Source: Cupriavidus taiwanensis
GTDB taxonomy: Bacteria; Pseudomonadota; Gammaproteobacteria; Burkholderiales; Burkholderiaceae
Direction of reading: 5' to 3'
DNA length: 64,000 nt
Assembly (NCBI RefSeq): GCF_900250115.1
Contig: NZ_LT984803.1
Span: 372,001-436,000 of the forward strand
Shown: positions 27,116 through 36,777 of the stretch, one piece after another
Layout of the letters: each line of letters starts with the position of its first letter
How positions within the stretch are numbered: the first letter of the stretch is position 1
Program-made: the position numbers and the translations under genes
The notes under the pieces: model-generated
What the model was told of the DNA's origin: nothing
Databases searched by the model: none
What the model saw: the letters and a program-made list of their open reading frames with translations, nothing else

Positions 27116-27949
27116 CTACTGCCGCGCATTCCTCTTGTTATCCGGCCACGCCGTATTGAAGTTGGTGCGGAACGGATTGATATCCAGCCCCCCACGCCGC
27201 GTATAGCGCGCATACACCGCCAGCTTGACCGGCTTGCACTGGCGCATCACGTCCATGAAGATGCGCTCGACGCATTGCTCGTGGAATTCGTTGTGGTTGC
27301 GGAACGAGATCAGGTACTTGAGCAGGCCTTCCTGGTTGATCGGCGCGCCGACGTAGCGGATCTGCACGCTGCCCCAGTCCGGCTGGCCGGTCACCAGGCA
27401 GTTGGACTTGAGCAGGTGCGACACCAGCGTTTCTTCCACCGGCGTTTCTTCCTGGTCGGCGCCGAGCAGCTCCGGCGCGGGCTCGTAGCGGTCCACCTCG
27501 ATGTCGAGGCGGTCCAGCAGCAGGCCGTCGAGCTCGCCCATCTTCTGCGTGCCGAGCTCCGCCTCGGTCACCAGCCGCACCTGCACGGTGCCGCCGGTGG
27601 CTTCGGAAAGGTCGTGGTGCAGCAGTTGCTGCAGCGCTTCGGGCGACGCGATCCGGGTCTGGTTGAACGAGTTCAGGTAGAGCTTGAACGACTTGGACTC
27701 GATGATGCTGGGCGTGTCCGACGGGATGATGAAGGTGGCCAGCGCCACCTGCGGCTTGCCCTTCAGGTTCAGCCACGACAGCTCGTACGCGTTCCAGATG
27801 TCGACGCCGAAGAACGGCACCGACCGGCCCTCGGGCAGCCCGATCTCGGTGCGCTTGGGTTGGCGCGGGATCGGGAACAGCAGGGTGGCGTCGTATTCGG
27901 TCTTGTAGGCCGCGGGCTTGCCCAGCGGCGAGTGTTCTGGAAGGCTCAT
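27116..27949 (-). CDS. queF: NADPH-dependent 7-cyano-7-deazaguanine reductase
   Basis: A 277-residue long-type (unimodular, YkvM/YqcD-related E. coli class) QueF, which reduces preQ0 to preQ1 in queuosine biosynthesis. The signature [14 protein letters not shown] lies at about residues 84-97. The catalytic Cys is Cys184 in [16 protein letters not shown], and the substrate-binding [10 protein letters not shown] follows. Length and motif spacing match the E. coli enzyme. It sits 16 bp upstream of ilvA in the direction opposite to its neighbours' function, with no other queuosine genes in view. No preQ1-type leader was seen. Confidence 0.96.
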   Translation of the reverse strand: MSLPEHSPLGKPAAYKTEYDATLLFPIPRQPKRTEIGLPEGRSVPFFGVDIWNAYELSWLNLKGKPQVALATFIIPSDTPSIIESKSFKLYLNSFNQTRIASPEALQQLLHHDLSEATGGTVQVRLVTEAELGTQKMGELDGLLLDRLDIEVDRYEPAPELLGADQEETPVEETLVSHLLKSNCLVTGQPDWGSVQIRYVGAPINQEGLLKYLISFRNHNEFHEQCVERIFMDVMRQCKPVKLAVYARYTRRGGLDINPFRTNFNTAWPDNKRNARQ

Positions 27950-27965
27950 GGGGCGCTCGGCGGCA

Positions 27966-29504
27966 TCAGGACAGGAACAGCTTGTACACCGGGTTGTCGG
28001 TCTCGTCCCAGTGTACGTAACCCAACGTCGAAAGGAAGGCGCGGAAGGCGCGCTTCTCGTTCTTCGGCACCTGGATGCCGACCAGGATGTTGGAGGTGTC
28101 GGCGCCCTGGTTGCGGTAGTGGAACAGGCTGATGTTCCAGTTCGGGCTCATGCTCGACAGGAACTTCATCAGCGCGCCCGGGCGCTCCGGGAACTCGAAG
28201 CGGTACAGCAGTTCATCGTGCGCCAGCGCCGAGCGCCCGCCCACCATGTAGCGGATATGCTGCTTGGCGAGCTCGTCGTTGGACAGGTCGAGCGTGTCGA
28301 AGCCATGCTTGCGGAAGCTGGCGGCGATCTTGTCGTTCTCGGCGCGGCTGGCGATCTGCACGCCAACGAAGATATGCGCCATGCTGGTGTCGGCGATGCG
28401 GTAGTTGAACTCGGTCACGTTGCGCGTGCCGACCAGCTCGCAGAAGCGCTTGAAGCTGCCGCGCTCTTCCGGGATGGTCACGGCGAACACGCCTTCGCGG
28501 GCCTCGCCCACCTCGGCGCGCTCGGCGACAAAGCGCAGGCGGTCGAAATTCATGTTGGCGCCGCAGGCGATCGCCACCAGGTGCTCGCCCTTGAGCTTCT
28601 CGCGCTCGGCGTACGCCTTCAGGCCTGCCACCGCCAGCGCGCCGGCCGGCTCGAGGATGCTGCGGGTGTCCTGGAACACGTCCTTGACGCCCGCGCAGAT
28701 CGCGTCGGTATCGCACAGGATGATGTCGTCGACCAGTTCGCGCGTGATGCGGAAGGTCTCCTTGCCGACCAGCCGGACCGCGGTGCCGTCCGAGAACAGG
28801 CCAACTTCCTTCAGCTCGATGCGCTTGCCGGCATCGACCGAGCGCTTCATCGCATCCGAATCTACCGTCTGCACGCCGATGACCTTGATCTCCGGGCGCA
28901 CCGCCTTGATGTACGCGGCGACGCCGGAGATCAGCCCGCCGCCGCCGATGGCGACGAACACGGCATGGATCGGGCCCGGGTGCTGGCGCAGGATTTCCAT
29001 GGCGATGGTGCCCTGGCCGGCGATCACCTCGGGGTCGTCGAACGGGTGGATGAAGGTCAGCTTGTGCTTTTTCTCCAGCACCGCGGCGTGGTTGTAGGCA
29101 TCGCTGTAGGACTCGCCGTGCAGCACGATCTCGACCCACTGCCCGCCGCGCTCGCGCACGGCGTCGATCTTCACCTGCGGCGTGGTCACCGGCATGGCAA
29201 TGATGGCCTTGCATTGCAGCCTGGCCGCCGCCAGCGCCACGCCCTGGGCATGGTTGCCCGCAGACGCGGCGATCACGCCGCGCTTGAGTTCCTCGGGCGC
29301 CAGCGAGGCCATCTTGTTGTACGCGCCGCGCAGCTTGAAGGAGAAGACCGGCTGGGTGTCCTCGCGCTTGAACCAGACCGAATTGCCGGTGCGGGCCGAC
29401 AGCTGGTGCGCATAGGTCAGTTCGGTCTCCTGCGCCACGTCATAGACCTTGGCGGTCAGGATCTTCTTCAGGTAATCGGGTCGGGCTGCGGACTGGCGGG
29501 TCAT
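27966..29504 (-). CDS. ilvA: Threonine ammonia-lyase, biosynthetic (threonine deaminase)
   Basis: A 512-residue IlvA, which converts threonine to 2-oxobutanoate in isoleucine synthesis. The PLP lysine is Lys57 in [12 protein letters not shown], and the phosphate-binding glycine loop is IGGGGLISG. Two C-terminal ACT-like domains (about 330-400 and 425-505, beginning [14 protein letters not shown] and [14 protein letters not shown]) are those of the isoleucine-inhibited biosynthetic form. The start [16 protein letters not shown] is chosen by alignment; the frame is open further upstream without support. It is followed 16 bp later by queF. Confidence 0.97.
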   Translation of the reverse strand: MTRQSAARPDYLKKILTAKVYDVAQETELTYAHQLSARTGNSVWFKREDTQPVFSFKLRGAYNKMASLAPEELKRGVIAASAGNHAQGVALAAARLQCKAIIAMPVTTPQVKIDAVRERGGQWVEIVLHGESYSDAYNHAAVLEKKHKLTFIHPFDDPEVIAGQGTIAMEILRQHPGPIHAVFVAIGGGGLISGVAAYIKAVRPEIKVIGVQTVDSDAMKRSVDAGKRIELKEVGLFSDGTAVRLVGKETFRITRELVDDIILCDTDAICAGVKDVFQDTRSILEPAGALAVAGLKAYAEREKLKGEHLVAIACGANMNFDRLRFVAERAEVGEAREGVFAVTIPEERGSFKRFCELVGTRNVTEFNYRIADTSMAHIFVGVQIASRAENDKIAASFRKHGFDTLDLSNDELAKQHIRYMVGGRSALAHDELLYRFEFPERPGALMKFLSSMSPNWNISLFHYRNQGADTSNILVGIQVPKNEKRAFRAFLSTLGYVHWDETDNPVYKLFLS

Positions 29505-29805
29505 GGTCTCGGGGCTGGCCGGCGCACGCGCGGCAGGCGCGCAAAAAAGCCGGGAAATTCTGGCGGAAACCGTCAATGATAAAGGATGCCGGCCTGGCGC
29601 ACCCGGTCGGGGCGGCGCAGCCGCCGCCTGGCCGCGCTGCCCGCCACGCGTGGGCCGTGGCGGCGGAGTGGATCGGCATTCACCCGGGGCATGGCGCGCC
29701 CGCCCGGCCGGGAGCCGGGCTTGCCTCGGCCCCGGGTTGCGCTTGCGCCATGTAGGACGGCGCCCGGTGGACGCAGGCCAAAACGACGTGTTACGGTGTA
29801 ACGCG
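29505..29805. other. 301-bp divergent intergenic region between ilvA and otsB
   Basis: No gene is seen. Just before the otsB start is a short inverted repeat GTTAC-GGT-GTAAC (about 29790-29802) that would overlap the promoter or ribosome site and could be an operator. The rest is GC-rich with no clear promoter hexamers. Confidence 0.35.
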
Positions 29806-30612
29806 ATGCCACAGCTACCGCTTATCGAACCCAATACCGCCCTGTTTCTCGACTTCGACGGCACGCTGGCCGACCTGGCCCCGCGGCCCGAACTGGTGCA
29901 GGTCGAACCAGAACTGGTCGGCACGCTGCGCACGCTGTACCAGCGGCTGGACGGCGCGCTGGCCGTCATCTCGGGGCGGCCGATCATCGAACTCGATCAC
30001 TTCCTGCAGCCGCTGCAACTGCCCGCGGCCGGCATCCACGGCGCCGAATTCCGCACCGACGGCGGCATGGTGACCAAGACCCCGGCGCCCGGGCTCGAAC
30101 CCCTGATCCCCCACCTGGAAGCGCTGGTGCACGCCTATCCGGCCCTGCGGCTCGAGCGCAAGTCGGTCGCGGTCGCGATCCACTACCGCCAGGCGCCCGA
30201 GCTGGCCGGCATCGTCGATGCCGCGGTCACTGACGTATTGCGCCATGCCGTCGGGCTGGAGGCGCTGCCGGGCAAGATGGTGGTCGAGATCAAGCCCGCC
30301 GGCGTCGATAAGGGCGATGCCATCGCGGCCTTCATGAAGGCCGCGCCGTTTGCCGAGCGCGTGCCGCTCTTTGCCGGCGACGACATGACCGACGAACCCG
30401 GCTTCGCCGCGGTGCGCAAGCTGGGTGGCCTGGGCGTGCTGGTGGGCCAGCGCGAGACCGTCGCCACGGTAACCGTGCCCGGGCCGGCGGCGCTGCGCAG
30501 CTGGCTGCACCGCTCGGCGCATGCGCTGGCGTCGGCGGCCAGCGCCGGCGCAGCGCGCGCCGTGCCCCACGAGGCCGGGCCGGGCCGGGGCCGGCGCCCA
30601 ACCACATCGTAA
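29806..30612 (+). CDS. otsB: Trehalose-6-phosphate phosphatase
   Basis: A 268-residue HAD-superfamily phosphatase. Motif I is FLDFDGTLADL with the nucleophile Asp16 and general acid Asp18. Motif II/III and the acidic motif FAGDDMTDEPGF are as in OtsB. It dephosphorylates trehalose 6-phosphate made by OtsA, encoded 2 kb downstream in the same direction. The C-terminal ~35 residues are an alanine/arginine-rich extension. The next gene starts 13 bp after its stop, so the three genes probably form an operon. Confidence 0.95.
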   Translation: MPQLPLIEPNTALFLDFDGTLADLAPRPELVQVEPELVGTLRTLYQRLDGALAVISGRPIIELDHFLQPLQLPAAGIHGAEFRTDGGMVTKTPAPGLEPLIPHLEALVHAYPALRLERKSVAVAIHYRQAPELAGIVDAAVTDVLRHAVGLEALPGKMVVEIKPAGVDKGDAIAAFMKAAPFAERVPLFAGDDMTDEPGFAAVRKLGGLGVLVGQRETVATVTVPGPAALRSWLHRSAHALASAASAGAARAVPHEAGPGRGRRPTTS

Positions 30613-30625
30613 CGGAGAACCTGCC

Positions 30626-32491
30626 GTGACCAACCCGAGCAGCCCGGCCGAGCTGGGCAAGCCGCCGACCGAAGGCGTGAATCGAACCGTCGACGGCGGC
30701 ACGCGCTTTGCCAACCCGTCGCTGTCGCTTGGCATGATCGGCAATTGCGCCATCTCGGCGCTGGTCGATTGCCGCGGGCGCATCGTCTGGTCCTGCCTGC
30801 CGCGCTTCGACGGCGACCCGGTGTTCAATGCCTTGCTCGACCCGAGCGAGAACGCCGGCCATTTCTCGATCGAGATCGAGGACTTCCATTCGTCGCGGCA
30901 GTGGTACGAGCCCAATACCGCGGTGCTGCGCACGCGGCTGACCGACATCCACGGCAACTGCCTGGAGATCACCGACTTTGTTCCGCGCTTTTTCCGGCTC
31001 GGGCGCTATTTCCGCCCGACCACGCTGATTCGCCGCATCCGCCCGGTGCGCGGCGCGCCGCGCGTGCGCGTGGTGGTGGCGCCGCGCTTCGAATGGGGCC
31101 GCAAGGCGCCGCACATCACGCGCGGCAGCAGCCACGTGCGCTACATCGGCGACGACATGACCCTGCGCATGACCACCGACGCGCCGCTGGCCTACGTGCT
31201 GTCGCACACGCCGTTCCTGGTCACGCGCGGGCACAACTTCATCCTGGGCCCGGACGAGACCCTGGCGCACGGGGTGGAGGAAACCGCGCGCGACTTCGAG
31301 CAGGAAACCACCGCCTACTGGCGCCTGTGGAGCCGCCGCCTGGCGGTGCCGCGCGAATGGCAGGACGCAGTGATCCGCGCCGCCATCACGCTGAAGATGT
31401 CGCTGTACGAAGAGACCGGCGCCATCGTCGCCGCCATGACCACCAGCATTCCGGAAGCGCCGGGCAGCGGCCGCAACTGGGACTACCGCTTCTGCTGGCT
31501 GCGCGATGCCTTCTTCGTGGTGCGCGCGCTCAACAGCCTGTCCGAGGTCGGCACCATGGAGGACTACCTGCGCTGGCTCTCCAACGTGGTGATGCAGTCG
31601 CAGGACGGCCATATCCAGCCGCTGTACGGCATCGGCCTGGAGCGCGAGCTGCCCGAAAGCATGCTCGACCACCTGCCCGGCTACCGCGGCATGGGGCCGG
31701 TGCGCGTCGGCAACCAGGCGCAGGAGCATTTCCAGCACGACGTCTATGGCAACGTGGTGCTGGGCGCGGCGCAGGCCTTCCATGACCACCGCCTGCTGCA
31801 TCGCGGCGGCGCGGCCGAGTTCGGCCGCCTCGAAGCGGTGGGCGAGCAGGCGGTGCGGGTGTTCGGCACGCCCGACGCCGGCATGTGGGAGCTGCGCACG
31901 CGGGCGCGCGTGCATACCTCGTCGGCGCTGATGAGCTGGGCCGCCTGCGACCGGCTCGCCAAGGTGGCCGAGAAACTGGTGCTGCCCGAGCGCGCCGCAT
32001 ACTGGCACGGCCACGCCAGCCGCATGAAGGAACGCATCCTGGCCGAGTCGTGGAGCGAATCGCGCCAGGCCTTTGCCGAGAGCTTCGGCGGGCGCGAGCT
32101 CGACGCCAGCGTGCTGCTGATGGCCGAGGTCAACTTCATCGACCCGCGCGACCCGCGCTTCATCGCCACCGTCAAGGCGCTGGAGACCTCGCTGTGCGAC
32201 GGCCCCTACATGCGCCGCTACGAGGCCCCGGACGATTTCGGCAAGCCCGAAACCGCGTTCAATATCTGCACCTTCTGGCGCATCGACGCGCTCGCGCGCA
32301 TCGGCCGCCGCGACGAGGCGCGCGAGATCTTCGAGGCCATGCTGGCCGCGCGCAACCCGCTCGGGCTGCTGTCCGAGGATACCCATCCGGTGACCGGCGA
32401 GATGTGGGGCAATTTCCCGCAGACCTATTCGATGGTGGGCCTGATCAATGGCGCCATGCGGCTGTCGGCGCCGTGGGATACGGTGATCTGA
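30626..32491 (+). CDS. Glycoside hydrolase family 15 protein
   Basis: A 621-residue cytosolic GH15 enzyme of the glucoamylase/trehalase-like group. An N-terminal beta domain (to ~230) precedes an (alpha/alpha)6 barrel. Typical motifs are NWDYRFCWLRDAFF at about 283, GMWELRTRARVH with a candidate catalytic Glu at about 421, and KPETAFNICTFWRIDAL with the second at about 542. The GTG start is supported by CGGAGAA upstream. Its position between otsB and otsA suggests a role in trehalose or maltodextrin turnover, possibly a trehalase; the substrate is not fixed by the sequence. Confidence 0.92.
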   Translation: MTNPSSPAELGKPPTEGVNRTVDGGTRFANPSLSLGMIGNCAISALVDCRGRIVWSCLPRFDGDPVFNALLDPSENAGHFSIEIEDFHSSRQWYEPNTAVLRTRLTDIHGNCLEITDFVPRFFRLGRYFRPTTLIRRIRPVRGAPRVRVVVAPRFEWGRKAPHITRGSSHVRYIGDDMTLRMTTDAPLAYVLSHTPFLVTRGHNFILGPDETLAHGVEETARDFEQETTAYWRLWSRRLAVPREWQDAVIRAAITLKMSLYEETGAIVAAMTTSIPEAPGSGRNWDYRFCWLRDAFFVVRALNSLSEVGTMEDYLRWLSNVVMQSQDGHIQPLYGIGLERELPESMLDHLPGYRGMGPVRVGNQAQEHFQHDVYGNVVLGAAQAFHDHRLLHRGGAAEFGRLEAVGEQAVRVFGTPDAGMWELRTRARVHTSSALMSWAACDRLAKVAEKLVLPERAAYWHGHASRMKERILAESWSESRQAFAESFGGRELDASVLLMAEVNFIDPRDPRFIATVKALETSLCDGPYMRRYEAPDDFGKPETAFNICTFWRIDALARIGRRDEAREIFEAMLAARNPLGLLSEDTHPVTGEMWGNFPQTYSMVGLINGAMRLSAPWDTVI

Positions 32492-32567
32492 GCGGCGAAG
32501 CGGCGGCGGCACCCGCGCACGGCAGGCAGTGCCGGCACCCAGGACAAGGAACTGAAGAAAAACATCT

Positions 32568-33959
32568 ATGCCAAGACTTGTAGCTGTATCCAACCGGGTC
32601 GCAGATCCACGCAACGTCGCCGCGGGCGGCCTGGCCGTCGCGCTGTCCGAGGCCCTGCGCCAGACCGGCGGCCTGTGGTTCGGCTGGAGCGGCAAGGCGC
32701 TGGAAACCGCCCAGGGTGGCACGCCCGGCGAAGGCGACCTGCACCTCCAGCAGGCCGGCAACGTCACGCTGGCCACGGTCGACCTGAGCCGCGAGGACCA
32801 TGATGCCTATTACCTCGGCTACAGCAACGGCGTGCTGTGGCCGGTGTTCCACTACCGTCTCGACCTGGCCGATTTCGATTCCAACTTCCTCAACGGCTAC
32901 CGGCGCGTGAACCAGCTGTTCGCGCGCAAGCTGGCGCCGCTGCTGCAGCCCGACGACATCATCTGGATCCACGACTACCACCTGATCCCGCTCGCGTCCG
33001 AGCTGCGCGCGATCGGCTGCGGGCAGAAGATCGGCTTCTTCCTGCACGTGCCGCTGCCGCCGCCGCTGATCCTGGCCGCGATCCCGCAGCACGAGTGGCT
33101 GATGCGCGCGCTGTTCGCCTACGACCTGCTCGGTTTCCAGAGCCATGCCGACGTCGAGCATTTCTCGCGCTACGTGCAGGCCGAGGCGCAGGCCGAGCCG
33201 ATGGGCGAGCACCGCTACCGCGCCTTCCACCGCACGGTGCGGGCGCAGGCGTTCCCGATCGGCATCGACGTCGACGAGTTCATGGAACTGGGCCGCGGCG
33301 AGGAAGCGCAGGAAACCTACGAGATGATGTGCGCGCAGTACGCGCGCCGCCGGCTGCTGCTGGGCATCGACCGGCTCGACTATTCCAAGGGCCTGCCGCA
33401 GCGGCTCAAGGCGTTCTACCGGCTGCTGGCCGAGTACCCCGAGAACCGCTCGAGCGCGACCCTGGTGCAGATCGCCGCGCCCTCGCGCGAATCGGTCGAT
33501 GCCTATGTCGACCTGCGCCGCGAGATGGAGCAGCTGAGCGGCTCGATCAACGGCGAATTCGGCGAGCTCGACTGGATGCCGGTGCGCTATATCCACCGCA
33601 CCACCGCGCGCAAGCGGCTGCCCGGGCTGTGCCGCGCCAGCCGCGTGGCGCTGGTGACGCCGCTGCGCGACGGCATGAACCTGGTGGCCAAGGAATTCAT
33701 CGCGGCGCAGGACCCGGAGGATCCGGGCGTGCTGGTGCTGTCGCGCTTTGCCGGAGCGGCCGAGCAACTGCGCGAGGCGCTGCTGGTCAATCCCTACGAC
33801 ACGCGCGCCACCGCCCAGGCAATCCAGCAGGCGCTGCACATGCCGCTGGCCGAGCGCCAGCAGCGCCACCAGAAGCTGCTGGAGCGCATCCGCGCGCAGG
33901 ATGTGCACTGGTGGAGCCGTGAGTACCTGCGCGCACTGACTGAGACCGAGGGCGCATAG
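32568..33959 (+). CDS. otsA: Alpha,alpha-trehalose-phosphate synthase (UDP/GDP-glucose forming)
   Basis: A 463-residue GT20 family glycosyltransferase that joins a nucleotide-glucose and glucose 6-phosphate. The N-terminus [35 protein letters not shown] and the [17 protein letters not shown] donor-site segment are all canonical, as is the C-terminal [16 protein letters not shown]. Length matches E. coli OtsA. It is last in the otsB-GH15-otsA run, preceded by AAGGAACTGAAG. Trehalose made this way is an osmoprotectant and stress solute. Confidence 0.97.
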   Translation: MPRLVAVSNRVADPRNVAAGGLAVALSEALRQTGGLWFGWSGKALETAQGGTPGEGDLHLQQAGNVTLATVDLSREDHDAYYLGYSNGVLWPVFHYRLDLADFDSNFLNGYRRVNQLFARKLAPLLQPDDIIWIHDYHLIPLASELRAIGCGQKIGFFLHVPLPPPLILAAIPQHEWLMRALFAYDLLGFQSHADVEHFSRYVQAEAQAEPMGEHRYRAFHRTVRAQAFPIGIDVDEFMELGRGEEAQETYEMMCAQYARRRLLLGIDRLDYSKGLPQRLKAFYRLLAEYPENRSSATLVQIAAPSRESVDAYVDLRREMEQLSGSINGEFGELDWMPVRYIHRTTARKRLPGLCRASRVALVTPLRDGMNLVAKEFIAAQDPEDPGVLVLSRFAGAAEQLREALLVNPYDTRATAQAIQQALHMPLAERQQRHQKLLERIRAQDVHWWSREYLRALTETEGA

Positions 33960-34013
33960 CGCGCGGCGCGTTCCTGCATAGGGCAGGGCGCGTTGCGGTC
34001 GGGGAGCAAGACC

Positions 34014-34367
34014 ATGAGCGAGAACCTGGCAGAGCAATCCTGCACGCCGTGCCGTGGCGGCGTGCCGCCGCTGACGCCCGACGAGGCCGAGGCGCTGTTG
34101 CAGCAGGCGCCCGGCTGGGAGCTGGCCGATGGCGCGACGCGGCTGGAACGGCGTTTCACCTTCGGCAATTTCGCGCAGGCGCTGGCATTCGTGAACGGCG
34201 TCGGCCAGCTGGCCGAGGCGCAGGGGCATCATCCCGACATCAGCTTTGGCTGGGGACATGCCACGGTGTCGTGGCGCACCAAGAAGATCAAGGGCCTGCA
34301 CCGCAATGATTTCATCATGGCGGTGAAGACTACGGAGCTGGCCGAGGGGCAGGACGGGGGCGGCTGA
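34014..34367 (+). CDS. phhB: Pterin-4a-carbinolamine dehydratase
   Basis: A 117-residue protein with the family signature EAQGHHPDISFGW at about residues 70-82 and WRTKKIKGLHRNDFIMA following. The enzyme dehydrates 4a-hydroxytetrahydropterin and recycles the cofactor of phenylalanine hydroxylase; no phhA lies in the window. The ATG is preceded by GGGGAG. Some members have been proposed to act in molybdopterin-related chemistry, and a molybdenum hydroxylase cluster lies close by, but the two are convergent and separated by a repeat, so a link is speculative. Confidence 0.93.
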   Translation: MSENLAEQSCTPCRGGVPPLTPDEAEALLQQAPGWELADGATRLERRFTFGNFAQALAFVNGVGQLAEAQGHHPDISFGWGHATVSWRTKKIKGLHRNDFIMAVKTTELAEGQDGGG

Positions 34368-34429
34368 GGCTGCTGCGGCGCCTCGCGGGCATGCCTAGCA
34401 GCGTTGTCGTTCGAACCACCGTAAGCCGG

Positions 34430-34553
34430 TCCCCTCTCCCGCCTGCGGGAGAGGGCCAGGGTGAGGGCGGGAGCATCAACGAAGTGAAGGCCGTCGCTAT
34501 TGCCACCGCCCGCCCTCACCCCCGCCCCTCTCCCGCGCGCGGGAGAGGGGAGC
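34430..34553. repeat. Dispersed composite palindromic repeat, copy B (inverted core)
   Basis: About 124 bp with left hairpin CCCCTCTCCCGC/GCGGGAGAGGG, GGGTGAGGGCGGG, a core, GCCCTCACCCCC and a right hairpin CCCCTCTCCCGC/GCGGGAGAGGGG. The core at 34479-34497, read on the minus strand, is GCGACGGCCTTCACTTCGT, 17 of 19 identical to copy C, so this copy is in the opposite orientation to C and D. It lies between two convergent genes and could also act as a bidirectional terminator. Confidence 0.9.
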
Positions 34554-34584
34554 ACACCAGCGGGATGGGAAGGCATCCTCAGCC

Positions 34585-35190
34585 TCAGCGCAGATCCGCC
34601 GGCGTATCGATATCCCGGAACGCGCCCTCGTCCTCCGTCAGGATCCGCGTCACCGGCTTGTCCTTCAGCAGCGCGCGCGCGCCTTCGTCGCCATCCAGTT
34701 CCAGCAGGGCGTCGCGCCAGGCCGCGCCAAAGCCGACCGGATGTCCGCGCTGGCCGTTGCGCCACGGGGCCGCGATGGTATCGGGCGAGGTGATCGTCAG
34801 CGCCACGGCGCGGATCAGCTCCATCGGCAGCCACGGCATGTCGGCCAGCGCCACCACCCAGCCGCGCGCCTCGGGCGTGGCCGCGACCGCGGCGCGCAGC
34901 GCCGCGCCCATGCCGGCTTCGGCCTCGGGCGCTTCCAGCACGCGGCAGCCGCCGCGGCGCAGTTCCTCCGCCAGCGCGGGGTTGCCGGGGCGGATCACGG
35001 CGATCGATTCCGGCAGCGCCGCGGCCAGCGTGCGGGCGCTGCGCCAGGCCACAGTGCGTCCGCCGGGCAGGGCCTCGAGCAGCTTGTTGCGCTGGCCGGC
35101 GGCATCGAAGCGGCGGCCGAAGCCCGCGGCCAGCAGGATGCCGGTGGGCAGGTCGGTGCGGAGCAGGGGAGCGTTGGGGGCGGCGGTCAT
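34585..35190 (-). CDS. mocA: MobA-like NTP transferase (molybdenum cofactor cytidylyltransferase, MocA type)
   Basis: A 201-residue nucleotidyltransferase. The nucleotide-binding start GILLAAGFGRRFD (residues ~17-29), NKLLEALPGGRTV, VALADMPWLP and GQRGHPVGFG match MocA, which makes molybdopterin cytosine dinucleotide for xanthine-dehydrogenase-family enzymes. It is the last gene of the leftward molybdenum hydroxylase cluster, 19 bp after xdhC, so it most likely supplies the cytosine form of the cofactor to the enzyme encoded upstream. A purine-transferring activity cannot be excluded from sequence alone. Confidence 0.87.
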   Translation of the reverse strand: MTAAPNAPLLRTDLPTGILLAAGFGRRFDAAGQRNKLLEALPGGRTVAWRSARTLAAALPESIAVIRPGNPALAEELRRGGCRVLEAPEAEAGMGAALRAAVAATPEARGWVVALADMPWLPMELIRAVALTITSPDTIAAPWRNGQRGHPVGFGAAWRDALLELDGDEGARALLKDKPVTRILTEDEGAFRDIDTPADLR

Positions 35191-35209
35191 GGCGGCACTC
35201 GCGGGGACG

Positions 35210-36247
35210 TCAGGCGGGATCGGGCGCCACGTCGCAACTGCTGCCGGTGCTGGCAGCCATTTCGCGCGCGGCCTTGGCGCCTTCCACCTGCAGGATGTCG
35301 GGCAGCGACACGTGATTCTTGGCCGCGATGACCTCGGCCAGGATCGAGATCGCTATCTCCGGCGGCGTGCGGCTGCCGATATAGATGCCCACCGGGCCGT
35401 GCAGCCGCGCCAGCTGCAGCTCGGTCAGGTCGAATTCCTTGAGCCGTTCGCGGCGCGCCTGGTTGTTGCGGCGCGAGCCCAGCGCGCCCACATAGAAGGC
35501 GCGGGTGCGCAGCGCTTCCATCAGCGCCAGGTCGTCCAGCTTGGGGTCGTGGGTCAGCGCGATCACCGCGCAGCGCTCGTCCAGCTTCATGTCGGTGACG
35601 GTGTCGTCTGGCATGGTGCGCACCATGGTGACGCCGGCAATGTCCCAGGTCTCGGTGTACTCCTCGCGCGGGTCGCAGACGGTGACCTGGAAGCCCAGGC
35701 CGACGGCGATCTGGCACAGGTACTTGGACAGCTGCCCGGCGCCGATCACCAGCATGCGATAGCGCGGGCCGTGGATGGTGAGGAGGGACTTGCCGTCGAA
35801 CGCCAGCCCGTCGGTGGCGTTGGCCGGGCCCAGCGTGGCCACGCCCGTAGTCATGTCCAGCGTGCGCGCGACCAGCCGGCCGTTCTCAACGGCATCGAGC
35901 AGTTCGGCAATGCCGCTGGCCGGCTTGAGCGGCTCGGCGACCAGCTCGATGGTGCCGCCGCACGGCAGGCCAAAGCGGTGCGCCTCCTCGGCGCTGATGC
36001 CGTACTTGATCGCTTCGGGGCGGTCCGAAGTGATGCCTTGCCGGCGCACGCGGTCGATGATGTCGTCCTCGATGCAGCCGCCCGAGACCGAGCCCACCAC
36101 CAGGCCGTCGTCGCGCACCGCCAGCATCGCGCCCTCGGGACGGGGCGACGAGCCCCAGGTCCGCACTACCGTCACCAGCAGCACGCGATGGCCCTGCTGC
36201 TGCCACTGCACGCTGTTCTTCAGGACTTCGAGATCCACGCTGTCCAT
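35210..36247 (-). CDS. XdhC/CoxI family molybdenum enzyme maturation protein
   Basis: A 345-residue XdhC-family protein. The N-terminal XdhC domain has TWGSSPRPEGAMLAV and GSVSGGCIEDDII. The C-terminal part is a Rossmann domain with MLVIGAGQLSKYLCQIA and CDPREEY. Such proteins bind the molybdenum cofactor, help its sulfuration and insert it into xanthine-dehydrogenase-type hydroxylases. It overlaps the end of the CoxG-like gene by 28 bp and precedes mocA by 19 bp, consistent with one maturation operon. Confidence 0.93.
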   Translation of the reverse strand: MDSVDLEVLKNSVQWQQQGHRVLLVTVVRTWGSSPRPEGAMLAVRDDGLVVGSVSGGCIEDDIIDRVRRQGITSDRPEAIKYGISAEEAHRFGLPCGGTIELVAEPLKPASGIAELLDAVENGRLVARTLDMTTGVATLGPANATDGLAFDGKSLLTIHGPRYRMLVIGAGQLSKYLCQIAVGLGFQVTVCDPREEYTETWDIAGVTMVRTMPDDTVTDMKLDERCAVIALTHDPKLDDLALMEALRTRAFYVGALGSRRNNQARRERLKEFDLTELQLARLHGPVGIYIGSRTPPEIAISILAEVIAAKNHVSLPDILQVEGAKAAREMAASTGSSCDVAPDPA

Positions 36248-36777
36248 GATCGTTTCCGCTTCGCTTGCTCTGTCGGTTCGTTATCGCCGGCGGCTGCGGC
36301 GGGGGCGCCCTCGGCCGCTGGCGTGCTGTCTGTGGCGTCAGGGGTGACGGCCTCGGTGAAGCGCGCAAAGAAGGTGTCAGCCATCTTGCGTGCCGCGGCG
36401 TCCACCAGCCGCGAGCCGATCTGTGCGATCTTGCCCCCCACCTGGGCGTTGACGGTATAGGTCAGGACAGTTTCGTCGCCGTCTGGTTCCAGCCGGACCC
36501 GGGCACTGCCCTTGCCGAAGCCCGCCGCGCCACCCTGGCCGTCGAAACGGATGGTGTAGCTGTCGGGCGCCTGGATGTCTTCGAGCGCCATGCGGCCCTT
36601 GAAGCGCGCCTTGACCGGGCCCACCGCGGCCGTCATGGCCAGCAGGTAGGCGTGGTCGCCGTCGGGCTCGATACTCTCACATCCCGGGATGCATTGCTTG
36701 AGCAACTCGGTGTCGTTGAGCGCTTCCCATGCCACCTGCTGCGGGACCGGCAGGCGCTGGCTCTGGTTCATTTCCAT
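36220..36777 (-). CDS. coxG: CoxG-like SRPBCC family protein
   Basis: A 185-residue carbon monoxide dehydrogenase subunit G-like protein. The fold is apparent from the start MEMNQSQRLPVPQQVAWEAL, NDTELLKQCIPGCESIE, VGPVKARFKGRMAL and GGKIAQIGSRLVDAAARKMA. The last ~45 residues are a low-complexity Ala/Glu/Pro tail ending KRKRSWTAWISKS. CoxG homologues assist membrane attachment or assembly of CO-dehydrogenase-like enzymes. It overlaps the CoxE-like gene by 10 bp and xdhC by 28 bp. Confidence 0.92.
   Translation of the reverse strand: MEMNQSQRLPVPQQVAWEALNDTELLKQCIPGCESIEPDGDHAYLLAMTAAVGPVKARFKGRMALEDIQAPDSYTIRFDGQGGAAGFGKGSARVRLEPDGDETVLTYTVNAQVGGKIAQIGSRLVDAAARKMADTFFARFTEAVTPDATDSTPAAEGAPAAAAGDNEPTEQAKRKRSWTAWISKS

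Noticed and set aside
27950..27965. A preQ1 riboswitch upstream of queF
   Set aside because: Only 16 bp separate ilvA and queF, too short for a riboswitch, and no such fold is visible.
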